Source of the DNA: Lactobacillus delbrueckii subsp. delbrueckii DSM 20074 = JCM 1012
GTDB taxonomy: Bacteria; Bacillota; Bacilli; Lactobacillales; Lactobacillaceae
NCBI RefSeq assembly: GCF_001433875.1
Contig: NZ_AZCR01000007.1
Location: 1-43,550, forward strand
Direction of reading: 5' to 3'
Length of the DNA: 43,550 nt
In this document: piece by piece, positions 1 through 9,655 of the stretch
How positions within the stretch are numbered: position 1 is the stretch's first letter
How the letters are laid out: each line of letters starts with the position of its first letter
Made by a program: the position numbers and the translations under genes
The notes under the pieces: model-generated
What the model was told of the DNA's origin: nothing
The model's input: the letters and a program-made list of their open reading frames with translations, nothing else
Database searches by the model: none

Positions 1-75
1 TTATTAACATTGTAAGGGACAACCCTTCTTTTTTTGTTGCCTATTTTCTATTTACACAAGAATTTATACTGAACC
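1..75 (-). mobile_element. Terminus of an IS256-like insertion sequence (left copy)
   Basis: The first 75 bases are repeated in inverted orientation at the right edge of the window, with a single difference in a T run (seven here, six there). On the minus strand the element end reads GGTTCAGTATAAATTCTTGT and continues GTAAAT, which resembles IS256-family terminal repeats with their TTGTGTAAA core. Inside it is a short hairpin (AAGGG/CCCTT) followed by a T run, as expected for a terminator just after a transposase gene, so this is probably the 3' end of the element. The transposase lies outside the window. Family assignment is by pattern only. Confidence 0.7.
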
Positions 76-103
76 AAAAAAATCATCCATGAAGAGGGAT
101 GAT
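76..103 (-). terminator. Rho-independent terminator after rplQ
   Basis: On the minus strand the stem ATCATCC/GGATGAT (82-103) is followed directly by a run of seven T (76-82). It lies about 100 nt downstream of the rplQ stop codon and would end the S10-spc-alpha transcript. The insertion sequence begins at the last T of the run. The 100 bases between this hairpin and rplQ contain no gene that I can see. Confidence 0.8.
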
Positions 104-203
104 ATCGAACCATCTAAGCTAGACTAAGGTTTCCCCATCATCATCGCGCTTATTCTCACTTTCATGAATAATTTCAAAAAGTATTAAATTTGCAGCTTGA
201 GAA

Positions 204-587
204 TTAAACCAATTCCAAAACTACCATAGGAGCTGCGTCACCCTTACGAGGAACTGCCAGCTTCATGATCCGGGTGTAACCACCGTTACGGTCCTTGTAA
301 CGAGGAGCTACGTCGCTGAAGAGCTTTTGAAGTGCTGACTTAACAACTACTTCGTCGCCTTCTTCGTGGATATCAGCGATTTCGTTACGTACAAAAGCAG
401 CAGCCTTTCTTCTTGCAGCCAAGTCACCGCGCTTGCCCAAAGTGATCATCTTTTCAGCAGTGCGACGTACTTCCTTAGCGCGAGCTTCAGTAGTGACGAT
501 GCGTTCGTTAATGATCAATTGGGTAGTCATTTCACGGAGCATAGCTTTTCTTTGACTACTGTCCCAACCTAATTTACGGTATGACAT
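204..587 (-). CDS. rplQ: 50S ribosomal protein L17
   Basis: A protein of 127 residues with the L17 N-terminus (YRKLGW, then a basic stretch with the AMLREM motif). L17 is a large-subunit protein located near the peptide exit tunnel. The length matches other Firmicutes L17 proteins. It is the last gene of the alpha cluster, 23 nt after rpoA, and has a GGAGG-type ribosome-binding site. The usual next genes in lactobacilli (ecfA energy-coupling-factor ATPases) are not seen, because the insertion sequence and the window edge follow. Confidence 0.97.
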   Translation of the reverse strand: MSYRKLGWDSSQRKAMLREMTTQLIINERIVTTEARAKEVRRTAEKMITLGKRGDLAARRKAAAFVRNEIADIHEEGDEVVVKSALQKLFSDVAPRYKDRNGGYTRIMKLAVPRKGDAAPMVVLELV

Positions 588-610
588 TAATGTGCCTCCT
601 TTATTGCAGA

Positions 611-1549
611 CTAGTCTTCTTGACGAAGTGAAAGACCTAGGTCTGCCAATTTATTCTTAACTTCTTCCAATGATTTACGTCCCAGGTTGCGTACCCGCAT
701 CATTTCTGCTTCTGACTTAACAGTCAAGTCTTGCAAGGTGTTGATGCCAGCCCGCTTCAAGCAGTTGTATGAACGAACTGAAAGGTCCAGGTCCTCGATA
801 GTCATTTCGAGTTTCTTTTCCTTTTGGTCGTTCTCCTGTTCTACCATAACTTCGCCGATTTCGGCAGCAGCGTCAGCTGATTCGAAGACCTTGAAGTGTT
901 CGACCAGAACACGGGCGGCAAAGTTGAGGGCGTCATTCGGAGCGATTGAACCATTTGTCCAAATTTCCAGGGTAAGCTTGTCAAAGTCTTCTCTCTTACC
1001 AACCCGGGTTGATTCAACTTGGTAGTTGACCTTTTCGATTGGTGAGAAAAGTGAGTCAACTGGAATGTCGCCGATGAACATTTCATCAGTCTTGTTTTCG
1101 CTGGCTGGTACGTAGCCCCGGCCGTTGCAGACATCAATCCACATGTGCAGGTGGCCACCTTGAGCGATGGTACAAATGTATTGGTCAGGATTCAAGACTT
1201 CAACATCAGCATCAGCCTTCAAATCTTCAGCAGTTACCGTAGCTGGACCTTCAACATCGAGTTCGATCGTCTTTACTTCTTCAGTGTAGGCCCGGAGTAC
1301 AAGCTTCTTCAGGTTCAAGATGATCTTGGTTACGTCTTCTTTAACACCGGGAACAGTAGTGAATTCGTGCAAGATACCATCGATCTTCACCTTCACCAAA
1401 CCGGTCCCTGGGACAGAAGTCAGCAAAACCCGACGCAGTGAATTACCTAAGGTAGTACCAAACCCACGCTCCAGCGGTTCAACGACAAACTTACCGTAAC
1501 TGTCTTCTTGATCCACGACGGTAATATTTGGTTTTTTAAATTCAATCAT
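611..1549 (-). CDS. rpoA: DNA-directed RNA polymerase subunit alpha
   Basis: The RNA polymerase alpha subunit, 312 residues with the chosen start. The N-terminal domain (about residues 1-230) dimerises and nucleates assembly of beta and beta'. The C-terminal domain (about 245-312) carries the [10 protein letters not shown] motif, whose arginine corresponds to the DNA-contacting R265 of E. coli. The reading frame extends 8 codons upstream, but the ATG at 1549 has AAAGGGG 7 nt upstream and gives the usual N-terminus MIEFKKPNI. It lies between rpsK and rplQ as in other Firmicutes alpha clusters. Confidence 0.97.
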   Translation of the reverse strand: MIEFKKPNITVVDQEDSYGKFVVEPLERGFGTTLGNSLRRVLLTSVPGTGLVKVKIDGILHEFTTVPGVKEDVTKIILNLKKLVLRAYTEEVKTIELDVEGPATVTAEDLKADADVEVLNPDQYICTIAQGGHLHMWIDVCNGRGYVPASENKTDEMFIGDIPVDSLFSPIEKVNYQVESTRVGKREDFDKLTLEIWTNGSIAPNDALNFAARVLVEHFKVFESADAAAEIGEVMVEQENDQKEKKLEMTIEDLDLSVRSYNCLKRAGINTLQDLTVKSEAEMMRVRNLGRKSLEEVKNKLADLGLSLRQED

Positions 1550-1592
1550 TACTGGGCCCCTTTCAAAACGCACGTCTCAAAGTAAGATTTTA

Positions 1593-1982
1593 TTAAACAC
1601 GACGACGCTTTGGTGGTCTAGAACCGTTGTGAGGTACTGGAGTAACGTCACGGATTGAAGTGATTTCCAGACCAGCAGCTTGCAGAGCACGAATTGCTGA
1701 TTCACGACCAGAACCTGGGCCCTTAACTGATACTTCGATGTGCTTCATACCTTGGTCAATTGCGCTCTTAGCAGCAGCTTCAGCAGCCATTTGCGCAGCA
1801 AATGGAGTAGACTTACGGCTACCCTTGAAACCCAAAGCACCAGCTGAAGACCAAGCCACGGCGTTACCTTGAACGTCAGTAATCATAACTAAAGTGTTGT
1901 TAAACGTTGAGTGAATGTGAGCCACGCCACTTTCAACGTGCTTCTTCACACGACGCTTATGAGCAGTTTTCTTTGCAGGCAT
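1593..1982 (-). CDS. rpsK: 30S ribosomal protein S11
   Basis: A protein of 129 residues from the platform of the small subunit, with the S11 core (NTLVMITD, then WSSAG) and the basic tail RPPKRRRV. The frame begins one codon earlier with TTG, but the ATG at 1982 is correctly spaced from AGGAGG and gives [11 protein letters not shown]. It belongs to the infA-rpmJ-rpsM-rpsK-rpoA-rplQ run. Confidence 0.97.
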   Translation of the reverse strand: MPAKKTAHKRRVKKHVESGVAHIHSTFNNTLVMITDVQGNAVAWSSAGALGFKGSRKSTPFAAQMAAEAAAKSAIDQGMKHIEVSVKGPGSGRESAIRALQAAGLEITSIRDVTPVPHNGSRPPKRRRV

Positions 1983-2010
1983 CAATAAACCTCCTTATAT
2001 TATTTTTGGA

Positions 2011-2361
2011 TTAACGGCTTCTCTTAGCACCCTTACGAGTACGTGCGTTGTTCTTGGTGTTTTGACCACGAACTGGAAGACCGCGACGGTGACGGATACC
2101 ACGGTATGAACCGATATCAACAAGACGCTTAATGTTCATGCTTACTTCACGACGCAAGTCACCTTCAACACGGTACTTGTCGACTTCTACACGAAGCTTT
2201 TCTTGTTGTTCTGGGGTCAAGTCCTTTGAACGAATGTCTTCAGATACACCGGCTGCTGCACAGATTTCTTGTGCAGTGTGTTCACCGATACCGTAAATGT
2301 AAGTTAAAGCGATAACAACTCTTTTATCTCTTGGTAAGTCAACACCAGCGATACGTGCCAT
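2011..2361 (-). CDS. rpsM: 30S ribosomal protein S13
   Basis: A protein of 116 residues from the head of the small subunit, which bridges to the large subunit and contacts P-site tRNA. The N-terminus [14 protein letters not shown] and the C-terminal [13 protein letters not shown] are diagnostic. The ATG at 2361 follows GGAGG with normal spacing; three extra codons upstream are unlikely to be translated. Confidence 0.97.
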   Translation of the reverse strand: MARIAGVDLPRDKRVVIALTYIYGIGEHTAQEICAAAGVSEDIRSKDLTPEQQEKLRVEVDKYRVEGDLRREVSMNIKRLVDIGSYRGIRHRRGLPVRGQNTKNNARTRKGAKRSR

Positions 2362-2386
2362 AAAATGCACCTCCTACTTTCTAAAA

Positions 2387-2503
2387 TTAACCTTGACGTT
2401 GCTTGTGCTTTGGATTTGCAGGGCAAATAACCATAACACGACCATGTCTCTTAATGACCTTGCAATGTTCGCACATTGGCTTAACAGATGGTCTAACCTT
2501 CAT
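2387..2503 (-). CDS. rpmJ: 50S ribosomal protein L36 (zinc-binding form)
   Basis: A 38-residue protein read directly from the minus strand between infA and rpsM. It starts [15 protein letters not shown] and ends KHKQRQG. Residues C11, C14, C27 and H33 form the zinc ligand set of the C+ type of L36. The ATG follows GGAGG. It is easily missed because it is so short; the position and sequence leave little doubt. Confidence 0.97.
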   Translation of the reverse strand: MKVRPSVKPMCEHCKVIKRHGRVMVICPANPKHKQRQG

Positions 2504-2517
2504 GTTTGCCTCCGTTT

Positions 2518-2739
2518 TTATTTAATAAACCGATACGTAATTCTACCTTTAGTCAAGTCATATGGAGACAGCTCCACAGTGACCCGGTCGCCAGGCAGGA
2601 TCCGAATGTAGTGCATTCTGATCTTGCCGGAAACGTGAGCCAAAATAGTGGCACCGTTTTCCAATTCGACTTTAAACATAGCATTAGGTAAGGTATCAAC
2701 TACCTTACCTTCTACTTCAATGACATCATCTTTTGCCAA
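2518..2739 (-). CDS. infA: Translation initiation factor IF-1
   Basis: A 73-residue OB-fold protein that occupies the A site of the 30S subunit during initiation. The sequence runs from [11 protein letters not shown] to GRITYRFIK and is colinear with Firmicutes IF-1. The start is TTG, with a strong GGAGGGG 5 nt upstream; no other start fits. It is the first gene after an internal promoter in the adk-infA gap, so it may head its own transcript. Confidence 0.97.
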   Translation of the reverse strand: MAKDDVIEVEGKVVDTLPNAMFKVELENGATILAHVSGKIRMHYIRILPGDRVTVELSPYDLTKGRITYRFIK

Positions 2740-2776
2740 AGTTGCCCCTCCGCAGTCAAAACAGTCATACTTCGAA

Positions 2777-2805
2777 ATTATAACATGTTCGAAAAAATTT
2801 GCAAA
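2777..2805 (-). promoter_or_regulatory. Internal sigma-A promoter for infA-rplQ
   Basis: On the minus strand: TTTGCA (2800-2805), a 17-nt spacer, then TATAAT (2777-2782) preceded by TG as in an extended -10. It fits entirely within the 75-nt gap between the adk stop and the infA start, and would allow infA, rpmJ, rpsM, rpsK, rpoA and rplQ to be made independently of the upstream S10-spc transcript. This is a sequence match only. Confidence 0.75.
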
Positions 2806-2814
2806 TTCTTTTGG

Positions 2815-3468
2815 CTAATCCTTGCTCAGGATAGCGTCGATATCTGCAAAAACTTTTTCAGGTGCTTGTTCGCCGTTTACAGTAGCGAGCAAGCCCTTCT
2901 TGTCATAGTACTCCTTCAATGGAGCGTTCATCTTTTCGTTAACTTCCAGCCGGTTCTTGACAACTTCAGGCTTGTCGTCTTCACGTTGATAGAACTCGTG
3001 GCCGCCGCAGCGGTCGCAAGTCCCTTCGACCTTAGGTTTCTTTGAGAACTTGTTGTAAGTTGCGCCGCAATTCTTGCACATGAACCGTGCAGATAAACGA
3101 TCGATTAAAGTCTCTTCCTTGACATCGATTGCGATGACGTTGGTCAGCTGCTTGTTCAAGCGGGTAGTGATTTCGTCGAGCAATTCTGCCTGGTTAGTCG
3201 TTCTCGGGAAACCGTCAAGAATGAAACCATTCTTAACGTCGTCTTGACCGAGACGTTCTTCAACCAACTTAGCAGTTACTTCGTCTGGAACCAAATCGCC
3301 CTTGTCGATGTAAGACTTGGCTTCCAAGCCTACTGGAGTCTTGTTAGCCATAGCTTCTCTAAACATATCACCGGTTGAAATGTGAGCCAAGTGATACTTG
3401 TCAACGATTTGTTCAGATGCAGTACCCTTGCCTGCGCCTGGCAGACCAAGAAGAATCAAATTAATCAT
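2815..3468 (-). CDS. adk: Adenylate kinase
   Basis: Cytoplasmic phosphotransferase interconverting ATP + AMP and 2 ADP, 217 residues (the long-LID form). Visible motifs are the P-loop GLPGAGKGT, the AMP-binding STGDMFR, DGFPRT, and a LID domain with four cysteines (CKNC and CDRC) typical of the structural zinc site in Gram-positive enzymes. It sits 10 nt after secY, the usual position in the spc cluster. Confidence 0.97.
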   Translation of the reverse strand: MINLILLGLPGAGKGTASEQIVDKYHLAHISTGDMFREAMANKTPVGLEAKSYIDKGDLVPDEVTAKLVEERLGQDDVKNGFILDGFPRTTNQAELLDEITTRLNKQLTNVIAIDVKEETLIDRLSARFMCKNCGATYNKFSKKPKVEGTCDRCGGHEFYQREDDKPEVVKNRLEVNEKMNAPLKEYYDKKGLLATVNGEQAPEKVFADIDAILSKD

Positions 3469-3478
3469 ATTTTTTCAC

Positions 3479-4774
3479 CTATCTAATAAATCCGGCATAT
3501 TCACGCTTCATCAACAAACCGTTGATTTGCCGTGACAATTCCAGAACAACCCCGATAACAATCAACAAGCTGGTCCCACCCAAGCCAATTGAACTTGGCA
3601 GGTCCCAGATGTTGGTTGCAAGCTGTGGAAGCAAAGCAACCAACCCCAGATATACGGACCCGACTGTTGAAAGCTTCAGCAACATTGAACTCATATATTT
3701 CTCAGTGTCCTTACCTGGCCACACGCTAGGAATATATGCACCCTGCTTTTGTAAGTTTTCCGCCAGCTTCTCAGGATTTACCTGAACGAAGGCATAGAAG
3801 AAAGTAAATAGAATGATCAAAAGGGTGTAGATAATTGCACCAGGGGTCGTCTGCAAGCTAAAGATATTCGATAAGACCTGATACCAAGTCGTGTCGCCGT
3901 ACTTGCCTTGGAAAGCCATCAAAATCGTGGCTGGCGTAACGATGAACGAACTGGCGAAGATAACTGGAATAACGCCGGAGACGTTAACCTTTAATGGTAG
4001 AAAACTTTCTGATCCACTGGTCGTCGCTCTTCTCGTATATTGAATCGGAATACGACGATCAGCTTGTTCAACCCAGGTAACGAATTTCGTTACCAATAAA
4101 ATTGCGACAATAAGCGCAACGAAGAACGCAACTCCTTGCCAGCGATCACTTGCACTGTTGTTGATCACCTGATCTTGGAAGACTTGGTAAAGTCCGCCTG
4201 GCAGACGGGCAATGATCCCAGCAAAGATAATTACTGAAACCCCATTGCCTAAACCCTTATCGGTAATTTCATCACCCAGCCAAGTTAACAGGAAGGTACC
4301 AGCTGTCATGATCATACCGATTTCGAAGTAGGTTTGCCAAGTTTGCGTCTTAACCAGACCGAAGGAAGACAAGGCGTTAAAACCTAATGTAATTCCCACA
4401 CTCTGGACAAAAGCAACAAACAGCGTTAAATACCGGGTAACCTGGTTGGTTTTGCGCCGGCCAACTTCCCCTTGCTTGCCCCATTCGACAAGCGTTGGTA
4501 CGATGTCCATCTGCAACAGTTGGATAACAATTTGCGCAGTGATATATGGTGATACCCCCAATGAGAAGATGGAGTAGTTGTCCAAGCCACCACCGGAAAC
4601 CGTATCTAACACGGAAACAAGTCCCGTATTAGCAACTGTTGTCAGAGCCTTCGCATTTATCCCCGGAACTGTAATATTTGCACCAAGTCGGTAAATTACA
4701 AGGATAAACAAGGTATAGAAAAGCTTATTTCTAATTTCCTTATCCTTGAAGGCGTTCTTCAAGGTTGAAAACAT
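3479..4774 (-). CDS. secY: Preprotein translocase subunit SecY
   Basis: The channel-forming subunit of the SecYEG translocon, 431 residues with about ten membrane segments. The N-terminus (FKDKEIRNKLFYTLFILVIY) and the C-terminal KREYAGFIR are typical. The start overlaps the rplO stop in TAATG, which suggests translational coupling between L15 and SecY. SecE and SecG are not in the window. Confidence 0.97.
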   Translation of the reverse strand: MFSTLKNAFKDKEIRNKLFYTLFILVIYRLGANITVPGINAKALTTVANTGLVSVLDTVSGGGLDNYSIFSLGVSPYITAQIVIQLLQMDIVPTLVEWGKQGEVGRRKTNQVTRYLTLFVAFVQSVGITLGFNALSSFGLVKTQTWQTYFEIGMIMTAGTFLLTWLGDEITDKGLGNGVSVIIFAGIIARLPGGLYQVFQDQVINNSASDRWQGVAFFVALIVAILLVTKFVTWVEQADRRIPIQYTRRATTSGSESFLPLKVNVSGVIPVIFASSFIVTPATILMAFQGKYGDTTWYQVLSNIFSLQTTPGAIIYTLLIILFTFFYAFVQVNPEKLAENLQKQGAYIPSVWPGKDTEKYMSSMLLKLSTVGSVYLGLVALLPQLATNIWDLPSSIGLGGTSLLIVIGVVLELSRQINGLLMKREYAGFIR

Positions 4775-5214
4775 TAGATCACCTCTACAGTGCCACCAGC
4801 TGCTTCGATCGCGCTCTTAGCAGCTTCAGAAACCTTGTTAACCTTTACAGTCAACTTAACGTTCAAGTCGCCGTTGCCAAGTACCTTGACACCTGACAAT
4901 TGCTTCTTAACCAAGCCCTTAGCTTTCAAAGCTTCGAAGTCAACTACGCTGCCTTCTTCGAACTTGTTCAAATCTGCAAGGTTAACAATTGCGTATTCCT
5001 TGCGGTTGATGTTCTTGAAACCACGCTTAGGCATAGTTCTGAACAATGGCATTTGACCACCTTCAAAACCTAAACGGGTGTTACCGCCGGAACGTGCGTG
5101 TTGACCCTTTTGACCACGACCTGAAGTCTTACCGAAGCCACTTGAAGTACCACGGCCGACACGCTTTCTAGCGTGGCGTGAACCTTCGGATGGGTGTAAT
5201 TCATTAAGTTTCAT
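4774..5214 (-). CDS. rplO: 50S ribosomal protein L15
   Basis: A 146-residue large-subunit protein. The glycine- and arginine-rich N-terminal part ([20 protein letters not shown]), which threads into 23S rRNA, is diagnostic, followed by the globular C-terminal domain. Its stop overlaps the secY start by one base. It lies between rpmD and secY as in other spc clusters. Confidence 0.97.
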   Translation of the reverse strand: MKLNELHPSEGSRHARKRVGRGTSSGFGKTSGRGQKGQHARSGGNTRLGFEGGQMPLFRTMPKRGFKNINRKEYAIVNLADLNKFEEGSVVDFEALKAKGLVKKQLSGVKVLGNGDLNVKLTVKVNKVSEAAKSAIEAAGGTVEVI

Positions 5215-5234
5215 TAAATTGGACCCTCCTTGAT

Positions 5235-5420
5235 TTATTTGTTAACTTCTTCAACAGAAATTAAGTGAGCGATTTTCATCAGCGCGCCACGAGTTGCAGC
5301 GTTGTCTGGTTGGACAACAGTACTGTTGATCTTGCCTAAGCCGAGAGCTTTAACAACTTTTCTTTGTTCAGGCAGACGGTGGGCAACACTTCTAATTAAA
5401 GTAATCTTTAAATCTGTCAT
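5235..5420 (-). CDS. rpmD: 50S ribosomal protein L30
   Basis: A 61-residue protein with the L30 pattern [10 protein letters not shown] and a [12 protein letters not shown] loop. The length is normal for bacteria. It lies 11 nt after rpsE and 20 nt before rplO. Confidence 0.96.
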   Translation of the reverse strand: MTDLKITLIRSVAHRLPEQRKVVKALGLGKINSTVVQPDNAATRGALMKIAHLISVEEVNK

Positions 5421-5431
5421 CTATAATCTCC

Positions 5432-5944
5432 CTAATCTTGCAAGCTCTTAGCTGATTCACGAAGCTTCAGAACGTCTTCGCGAGTCTTCAACTTTTGCAG
5501 ACCATCGATAGTGGCCCGGATAACGTTGATTGGAGTGTTTGAACCCAAAGACTTGGAAGTAACGTCGTCGATACCAGCCATTTCCATAACGATACGTACG
5601 GCACCACCAGCTGCAATACCTGAACCGGCTTCAGCTGGCTTAAGCAGAACGTTACCTGAGCCGTAGTGGCCAAGTACTTCGTGAGGAATAGTAGTACCAA
5701 CAGTTGGAACTGAGATCATGTTCTTCTTGCCGGCTTCGACTGCTTTACGGATAGCTTCTGGAACTTCAGTTGCCTTACCAGTACCAAAGCCAACGTGACC
5801 CTTCTTGTCACCAACGACAACTAAGGCAGCAAATCTTTGACGGCGACCACCCTTAACAACCTTGGTAATCCGGTTGATAGCGACCAATTGATCTTCGATG
5901 TCGTCCTTGTTTCTACGATTTTTTGAATCGTTTCGGTTTGCCAT
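5432..5944 (-). CDS. rpsE: 30S ribosomal protein S5
   Basis: A 170-residue small-subunit protein involved in decoding fidelity. It has the N-terminal double-stranded-RNA-binding-like fold ([18 protein letters not shown], then [11 protein letters not shown]) and the C-terminal domain with [16 protein letters not shown]. The KGGR loop, where spectinomycin-resistance changes arise in other species, looks ordinary. Confidence 0.97.
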   Translation of the reverse strand: MANRNDSKNRRNKDDIEDQLVAINRITKVVKGGRRQRFAALVVVGDKKGHVGFGTGKATEVPEAIRKAVEAGKKNMISVPTVGTTIPHEVLGHYGSGNVLLKPAEAGSGIAAGGAVRIVMEMAGIDDVTSKSLGSNTPINVIRATIDGLQKLKTREDVLKLRESAKSLQD

Positions 5945-5960
5945 ATGTTAATCTCCTTTC

Positions 5961-6320
5961 CTAGAATTCTAAGCCGTTTTCACGAGCTGCATCAGCCAAA
6001 GCTTTTACACGACCATGGTAGATGTAACCACCTTTGTCGAAGACAACTTTAGTGATGCCCTTGGCCTTACCAGCTTCAGCAATGGCCTTGCCAACTGCTT
6101 GAGCTTGTTCCACCTTGGTAGCATCCTTTGAAACGGACTTATCTAAAGTTGAGGCACTTGCAAGCGTGACACCCGCTACGTCATCAATCAATTGAGCGTA
6201 GATGTTAGTGTTTGAACGGAAAACACTCAAGCGTGGGCGCTCAGCAGTACCAGAAATCTTACCGCGAACACGTCTGTGGCGCTTTAAGCGCAACTTGTTT
6301 TTATCTGGTTTTGAAATCAC
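5961..6320 (-). CDS. rplR: 50S ribosomal protein L18
   Basis: A 119-residue protein that binds 5S rRNA together with L5. It has the basic N-terminus ([20 protein letters not shown]), the [12 protein letters not shown] strand and the C-terminal [17 protein letters not shown]. It has the normal spc position between rplF and rpsE. Confidence 0.97.
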   Translation of the reverse strand: MISKPDKNKLRLKRHRRVRGKISGTAERPRLSVFRSNTNIYAQLIDDVAGVTLASASTLDKSVSKDATKVEQAQAVGKAIAEAGKAKGITKVVFDKGGYIYHGRVKALADAARENGLEF

Positions 6321-6346
6321 AATTTCACCTCAAAATTTATTTTCTA

Positions 6347-6877
6347 TTACTTACCAGTCTTACCTTCCTTGCGGCGAACGACTTCATCAGCGTAACGGAT
6401 ACCCTTACCCTTGTAAGGTTCAGGTGAACGTACGGCGCGAATTTCCGCAGCAAATTGGCCGACTACTTGCTTTGAGATACCTTCAATAGTAACGTCAGTT
6501 GCTGATGAGGTAGTCACAGTAACGCCTTCTGGAGCCTTCATTTCAACTGGGTGTGAGTAGCCAACGTTCAGAGTCAAGACATTGTTCTTGGCAACTGCAC
6601 GGTAACCGACACCGATCAGCTTCAATTCCTTTTTGTAGCCATTTACGACACCTTCGATCATGTTAGCCAAGTTGGCTCTCATAGTGCCGTGGATAGCCTT
6701 GTCATTTTCGTTTGAACGGCTGAAGCGGATTACTCCGTCTTCTTGTTCGAACTTGATGCGTGGGTCGAATTCCCTAGTCAATTCACCCTTTGGGCCCTTA
6801 ACAGTAATTTCATTACCATTCTTGGTAACAGTGACACTTTCAGGGACGTTAATTACCTTTAAACCAATACGGCTCAT
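6347..6877 (-). CDS. rplF: 50S ribosomal protein L6
   Basis: A 176-residue protein made of two repeated alpha/beta domains, located near the sarcin-ricin loop. It starts [13 protein letters not shown], and the C-terminal signature [11 protein letters not shown] is clear. It follows rpsH by 24 nt. Confidence 0.97.
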   Translation of the reverse strand: MSRIGLKVINVPESVTVTKNGNEITVKGPKGELTREFDPRIKFEQEDGVIRFSRSNENDKAIHGTMRANLANMIEGVVNGYKKELKLIGVGYRAVAKNNVLTLNVGYSHPVEMKAPEGVTVTTSSATDVTIEGISKQVVGQFAAEIRAVRSPEPYKGKGIRYADEVVRRKEGKTGK

Positions 6878-6901
6878 TAATTGTTCTCCTTCCTGTCAGA
6901 A

Positions 6902-7300
6902 TTACCAAACGTAAGCGATAACTTCGCCGCCGACGTTCTTTTCTCTAGCTTCCTTGTCGGTAAGGACACCAGCTGAAGTAGAAACAATGGCGATACCTAA
7001 ACCGTTCAAAACCTTTGGCAGGTTGTCAGCCGAAACGTAGTTTCTCAAGCCTGGCTTGGAGATACGCTTCAAACCGGAGATAACACGTTCACCGTTTGGA
7101 CCGTACTTCAAGGTAATCTTGATTACGCCTTGCTTACCATCTTCAGTTACTTCGTAGTCACGGATGAAACCTTCTTGCTTCAAGATTTCTGTAAGTGACT
7201 TCTTAATGTTTGATGCAGGAATTTCTACTGAATCGTGCTTAGCCATGTTGGCGTTTCTGATTCTAGTCAAAAAGTCTGCGATTGGGTCAGTCAATACCAT
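6902..7300 (-). CDS. rpsH: 30S ribosomal protein S8
   Basis: A 132-residue protein that binds the central domain of 16S rRNA and, in E. coli, represses the spc operon by binding its mRNA. It starts [16 protein letters not shown] and carries the C-terminal [12 protein letters not shown] signature. Whether autoregulation operates here cannot be seen. Confidence 0.97.
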   Translation of the reverse strand: MVLTDPIADFLTRIRNANMAKHDSVEIPASNIKKSLTEILKQEGFIRDYEVTEDGKQGVIKITLKYGPNGERVISGLKRISKPGLRNYVSADNLPKVLNGLGIAIVSTSAGVLTDKEAREKNVGGEVIAYVW

Positions 7301-7322
7301 CTATGCTATCCTCCTTACCGAT

Positions 7323-7508
7323 TTACCAGCTGGCCTTCTTAAGACCAGGAATTTGACCTTTGTGTCCCAATTCCTTCAGGCAAATGCGGCACAAACCAAA
7401 CTTGCGGTAAACAGAGTGTGGACGCCCACAACGTTCGCAGCGAGTGTATTCACGTGAAGAAAACTTTGCAGGACGGTGATTTCTTACCTTTTGTGATGTC
7501 TTAGCCAT
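7323..7508 (-). CDS. rpsN: 30S ribosomal protein S14 type Z
   Basis: A 61-residue zinc-ribbon form of S14, with C24, C27, C40 and C43 in CERC and CRIC pairs. This is the short C+ paralogue; the long zinc-free S14 used by some Firmicutes under zinc shortage is not in this window. It lies between rplE and rpsH as usual. Confidence 0.97.
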   Translation of the reverse strand: MAKTSQKVRNHRPAKFSSREYTRCERCGRPHSVYRKFGLCRICLKELGHKGQIPGLKKASW

Positions 7509-7522
7509 GTATGTCCTCCAAA

Positions 7523-8065
7523 TTACTTAGCAAATGGCATGCCAAATTGAGTCAAAAGTTCACGAGCTTCTTCATCAGTTTGCGCAGTAGTTACGATAAC
7601 GATATCCAAACCTCTAGTGCGGTTAACCTTATCGAAGTCGATTTCTGGGAAGATCAATTGTTCCTTAACACCCAGAGTGTAGTTGCCCCGGCCGTCAAAT
7701 GAACGAGTTGAAACACCGCGGAAGTCACGAACACGTGGAAGAGATACGTTGATCAGCTTGCTCAGGAAGTCGTACATTCTGTCGCCTCTAAGGGTAACCT
7801 TAGCACCGATAGACATACCTTCACGCAAACGGAAGTTGGCGATTGACTTCTTGGCCTTGGTAATCAGTGGCTTTTGGCCAGAGATCAGAGTCAATTCTTC
7901 AACAGCTTCGTCCAGGTTCTTTGCGTTGGCAACGGCGTCACCAACACCCATGTTCAAAACGATCTTGTCGATCTTTGGTACTTGCATGCTTGAAGTGTAG
8001 TTAAACTTCTTGGTCAATGCAGGAACGATTTCTTCGTTGTACTTAGTTGCAAAACTATTAGCCAT
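7523..8065 (-). CDS. rplE: 50S ribosomal protein L5
   Basis: A 180-residue 5S-rRNA-binding protein that contacts P-site tRNA. Diagnostic stretches are [16 protein letters not shown] and the C-terminal [18 protein letters not shown]. It is flanked by rplX and rpsN. Confidence 0.97.
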   Translation of the reverse strand: MANSFATKYNEEIVPALTKKFNYTSSMQVPKIDKIVLNMGVGDAVANAKNLDEAVEELTLISGQKPLITKAKKSIANFRLREGMSIGAKVTLRGDRMYDFLSKLINVSLPRVRDFRGVSTRSFDGRGNYTLGVKEQLIFPEIDFDKVNRTRGLDIVIVTTAQTDEEARELLTQFGMPFAK

Positions 8066-8084
8066 TAGTGTCCTCCTTCCCTAA

Positions 8085-8324
8085 TTAATCTTTGTTGCTT
8101 TCAGCTTTGGCAATAACCTTAACGTTAGAAGCGTGGATTGAACCTTCAGTTTCAACCACACCGCCGTTAGCGTTAGAAGCTGAAGCCTTGGTAGCCTTCT
8201 TGATCATGTTAACGCCCTTAACAACCACGCGGTTCTTCTTAACGTTTACGGAAAGGACAGTGCCTTCCTTGCCTTTTTCTGAGCCGGCAATAACTTTTAC
8301 CTTGTCACCAGTTTTAACGAACAT
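8085..8324 (-). CDS. rplX: 50S ribosomal protein L24
   Basis: A 79-residue assembly-initiator protein with a KOW motif ([18 protein letters not shown]). The open frame extends 12 codons upstream, into the rplN end. The ATG at 8324 gives MFVKTGDKV, the normal start and length, with AAGGAG upstream. Confidence 0.96.
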   Translation of the reverse strand: MFVKTGDKVKVIAGSEKGKEGTVLSVNVKKNRVVVKGVNMIKKATKASASNANGGVVETEGSIHASNVKVIAKAESNKD

Positions 8325-8340
8325 TCGCGCAACTCTCCTT

Positions 8341-8709
8341 TTACAATACTTCAGGGGCAAGTGAAACGATCTTCATGAAGTCCCCTTCACGAAGTTCACG
8401 TGCAACTGGCCCGAAAATACGAGTACCACGAGGGCTCTTGTCAGCGTTGATAATAACTGCTGCGTTTTCGTCAAACTTGATGTATGAACCGTCTTCACGA
8501 CGAGCGCCTGACTTGGTTCTTACGATAACAGCCTTAACGACGTCACCCTTCTTTACAACACCACCTGGCGTTGCTTGTTTAACAGCCGCGACAACGATGT
8601 CACCGATGTTACCGGTCTTACGCTTTGACCCGCCCATAACGCGGATAACAAGCAATTCACGTGCACCGGAGTTGTCAGCTACCTTCAAACGAGTTTCAGT
8701 TTGAATCAC
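8341..8709 (-). CDS. rplN: 50S ribosomal protein L14
   Basis: A 122-residue beta-barrel protein at the subunit interface. It has the [10 protein letters not shown] signature near the N-terminus and a C-terminal [12 protein letters not shown]. The start is GTG, with a GGGAGG ribosome-binding site upstream. It lies between rpsQ and rplX. Confidence 0.97.
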   Translation of the reverse strand: MIQTETRLKVADNSGARELLVIRVMGGSKRKTGNIGDIVVAAVKQATPGGVVKKGDVVKAVIVRTKSGARREDGSYIKFDENAAVIINADKSPRGTRIFGPVARELREGDFMKIVSLAPEVL

Positions 8710-8739
8710 TATTAAATCCTCCCTTAGCTAATCCGTAAA

Positions 8740-9006
8740 TTAAACAGATTTCTTAACAATGTCAACTAAACGGAAACGCTTAGTACGTGATAATGGACGG
8801 GTTTCCATGATACGAACGATGTCGCCTACCTTGGCTTCGTTATTTTCATCCATAGCGTAGTACTTCTTTGAGTAACGAGTACGCTTGCTGTAAACTGGGT
8901 GGTTCTTGTAAGTATCAACTACAACAACGATAGTCTTATCCATCTTGTCGGAAACGACACGGCCTTGGTAAACATGGCGGCGGTTTCTTTCGATTGATTC
9001 GCTCAA
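8740..9006 (-). CDS. rpsQ: 30S ribosomal protein S17
   Basis: An 88-residue OB-fold protein that binds 16S rRNA early in assembly. The core [21 protein letters not shown] is characteristic. The start appears to be TTG, with AAGGGAG upstream. Confidence 0.96.
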   Translation of the reverse strand: MSESIERNRRHVYQGRVVSDKMDKTIVVVVDTYKNHPVYSKRTRYSKKYYAMDENNEAKVGDIVRIMETRPLSRTKRFRLVDIVKKSV

Positions 9007-9024
9007 GTTAGTATCTCCCTTCCA

Positions 9025-9222
9025 CTAGTTTTGTTCTAGTTCTTTTTCGCTCAAGATAGTCTTGATCCGAGCGATGTTCTTACGGACTTGGCTCAAGCGA
9101 GCGGTGTTTTCTAATTGACCGGTAGCTTGTTGGAAACGCAAGTTGAACAATTCTTCCTTGTATTGCTTTTCCTTTGCCAACAATTCATCAGTTGATAATG
9201 ATCTGATTTCCTTAGTCTTCAT
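9025..9222 (-). CDS. rpmC: 50S ribosomal protein L29
   Basis: A 65-residue two-helix protein near the exit tunnel, a docking site for trigger factor and SRP in other bacteria. It starts [14 protein letters not shown] and contains the [16 protein letters not shown] signature. The ATG at 9222 lies inside the last codons of rplP (11-nt overlap) and is correctly spaced from AGGTGG. An in-frame start four codons upstream is less likely. Confidence 0.95.
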   Translation of the reverse strand: MKTKEIRSLSTDELLAKEKQYKEELFNLRFQQATGQLENTARLSQVRKNIARIKTILSEKELEQN

Positions 9223-9655
9223 TAGTTGCGCCACCTGCTTCCTGGTCTTCTCTCTTCACGAACTTGCACTTAATTGGAAGCTTGCTTGCTGCGAGTCGCA
9301 TTGCTTCACGAGCAGTTTCTTCTGAAACGCCCCCAATTTCGAACATGATCTTTTCTCTCTTAACTACAGCTACCCAACCTGCTGGTGCACCTTTACCGGA
9401 ACCCATACGTACACCAACACCCTTAGCAGTGTAGGACTTTTGAGGGAAGATTCTGATCCAAACCTTACCACCACGCTTCATGTAACGAGTCATCGCAACA
9501 CGGGCAGCTTCGATTTGACGGTTAGTAATCCAGTGGGATTCAAGTGCTTCAAGACCGTATTCACCAAATGCTACAGTCTTGCCACCCTTGGCAGCACCAC
9601 GCATCTTACCACGGAATTCACGACGGTGTTTTACACGCTTTGGTACTAAAGGCAT
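9212..9655 (-). CDS. rplP: 50S ribosomal protein L16
   Basis: A 147-residue protein at the A site of the large subunit. It begins [16 protein letters not shown] and carries the [12 protein letters not shown] signature. The last few residues are slightly longer than in E. coli. Its start overlaps the rpsC stop (TAATG), and its end overlaps rpmC. Confidence 0.97.
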   Translation of the reverse strand: MPLVPKRVKHRREFRGKMRGAAKGGKTVAFGEYGLEALESHWITNRQIEAARVAMTRYMKRGGKVWIRIFPQKSYTAKGVGVRMGSGKGAPAGWVAVVKREKIMFEIGGVSEETAREAMRLAASKLPIKCKFVKREDQEAGGATNED

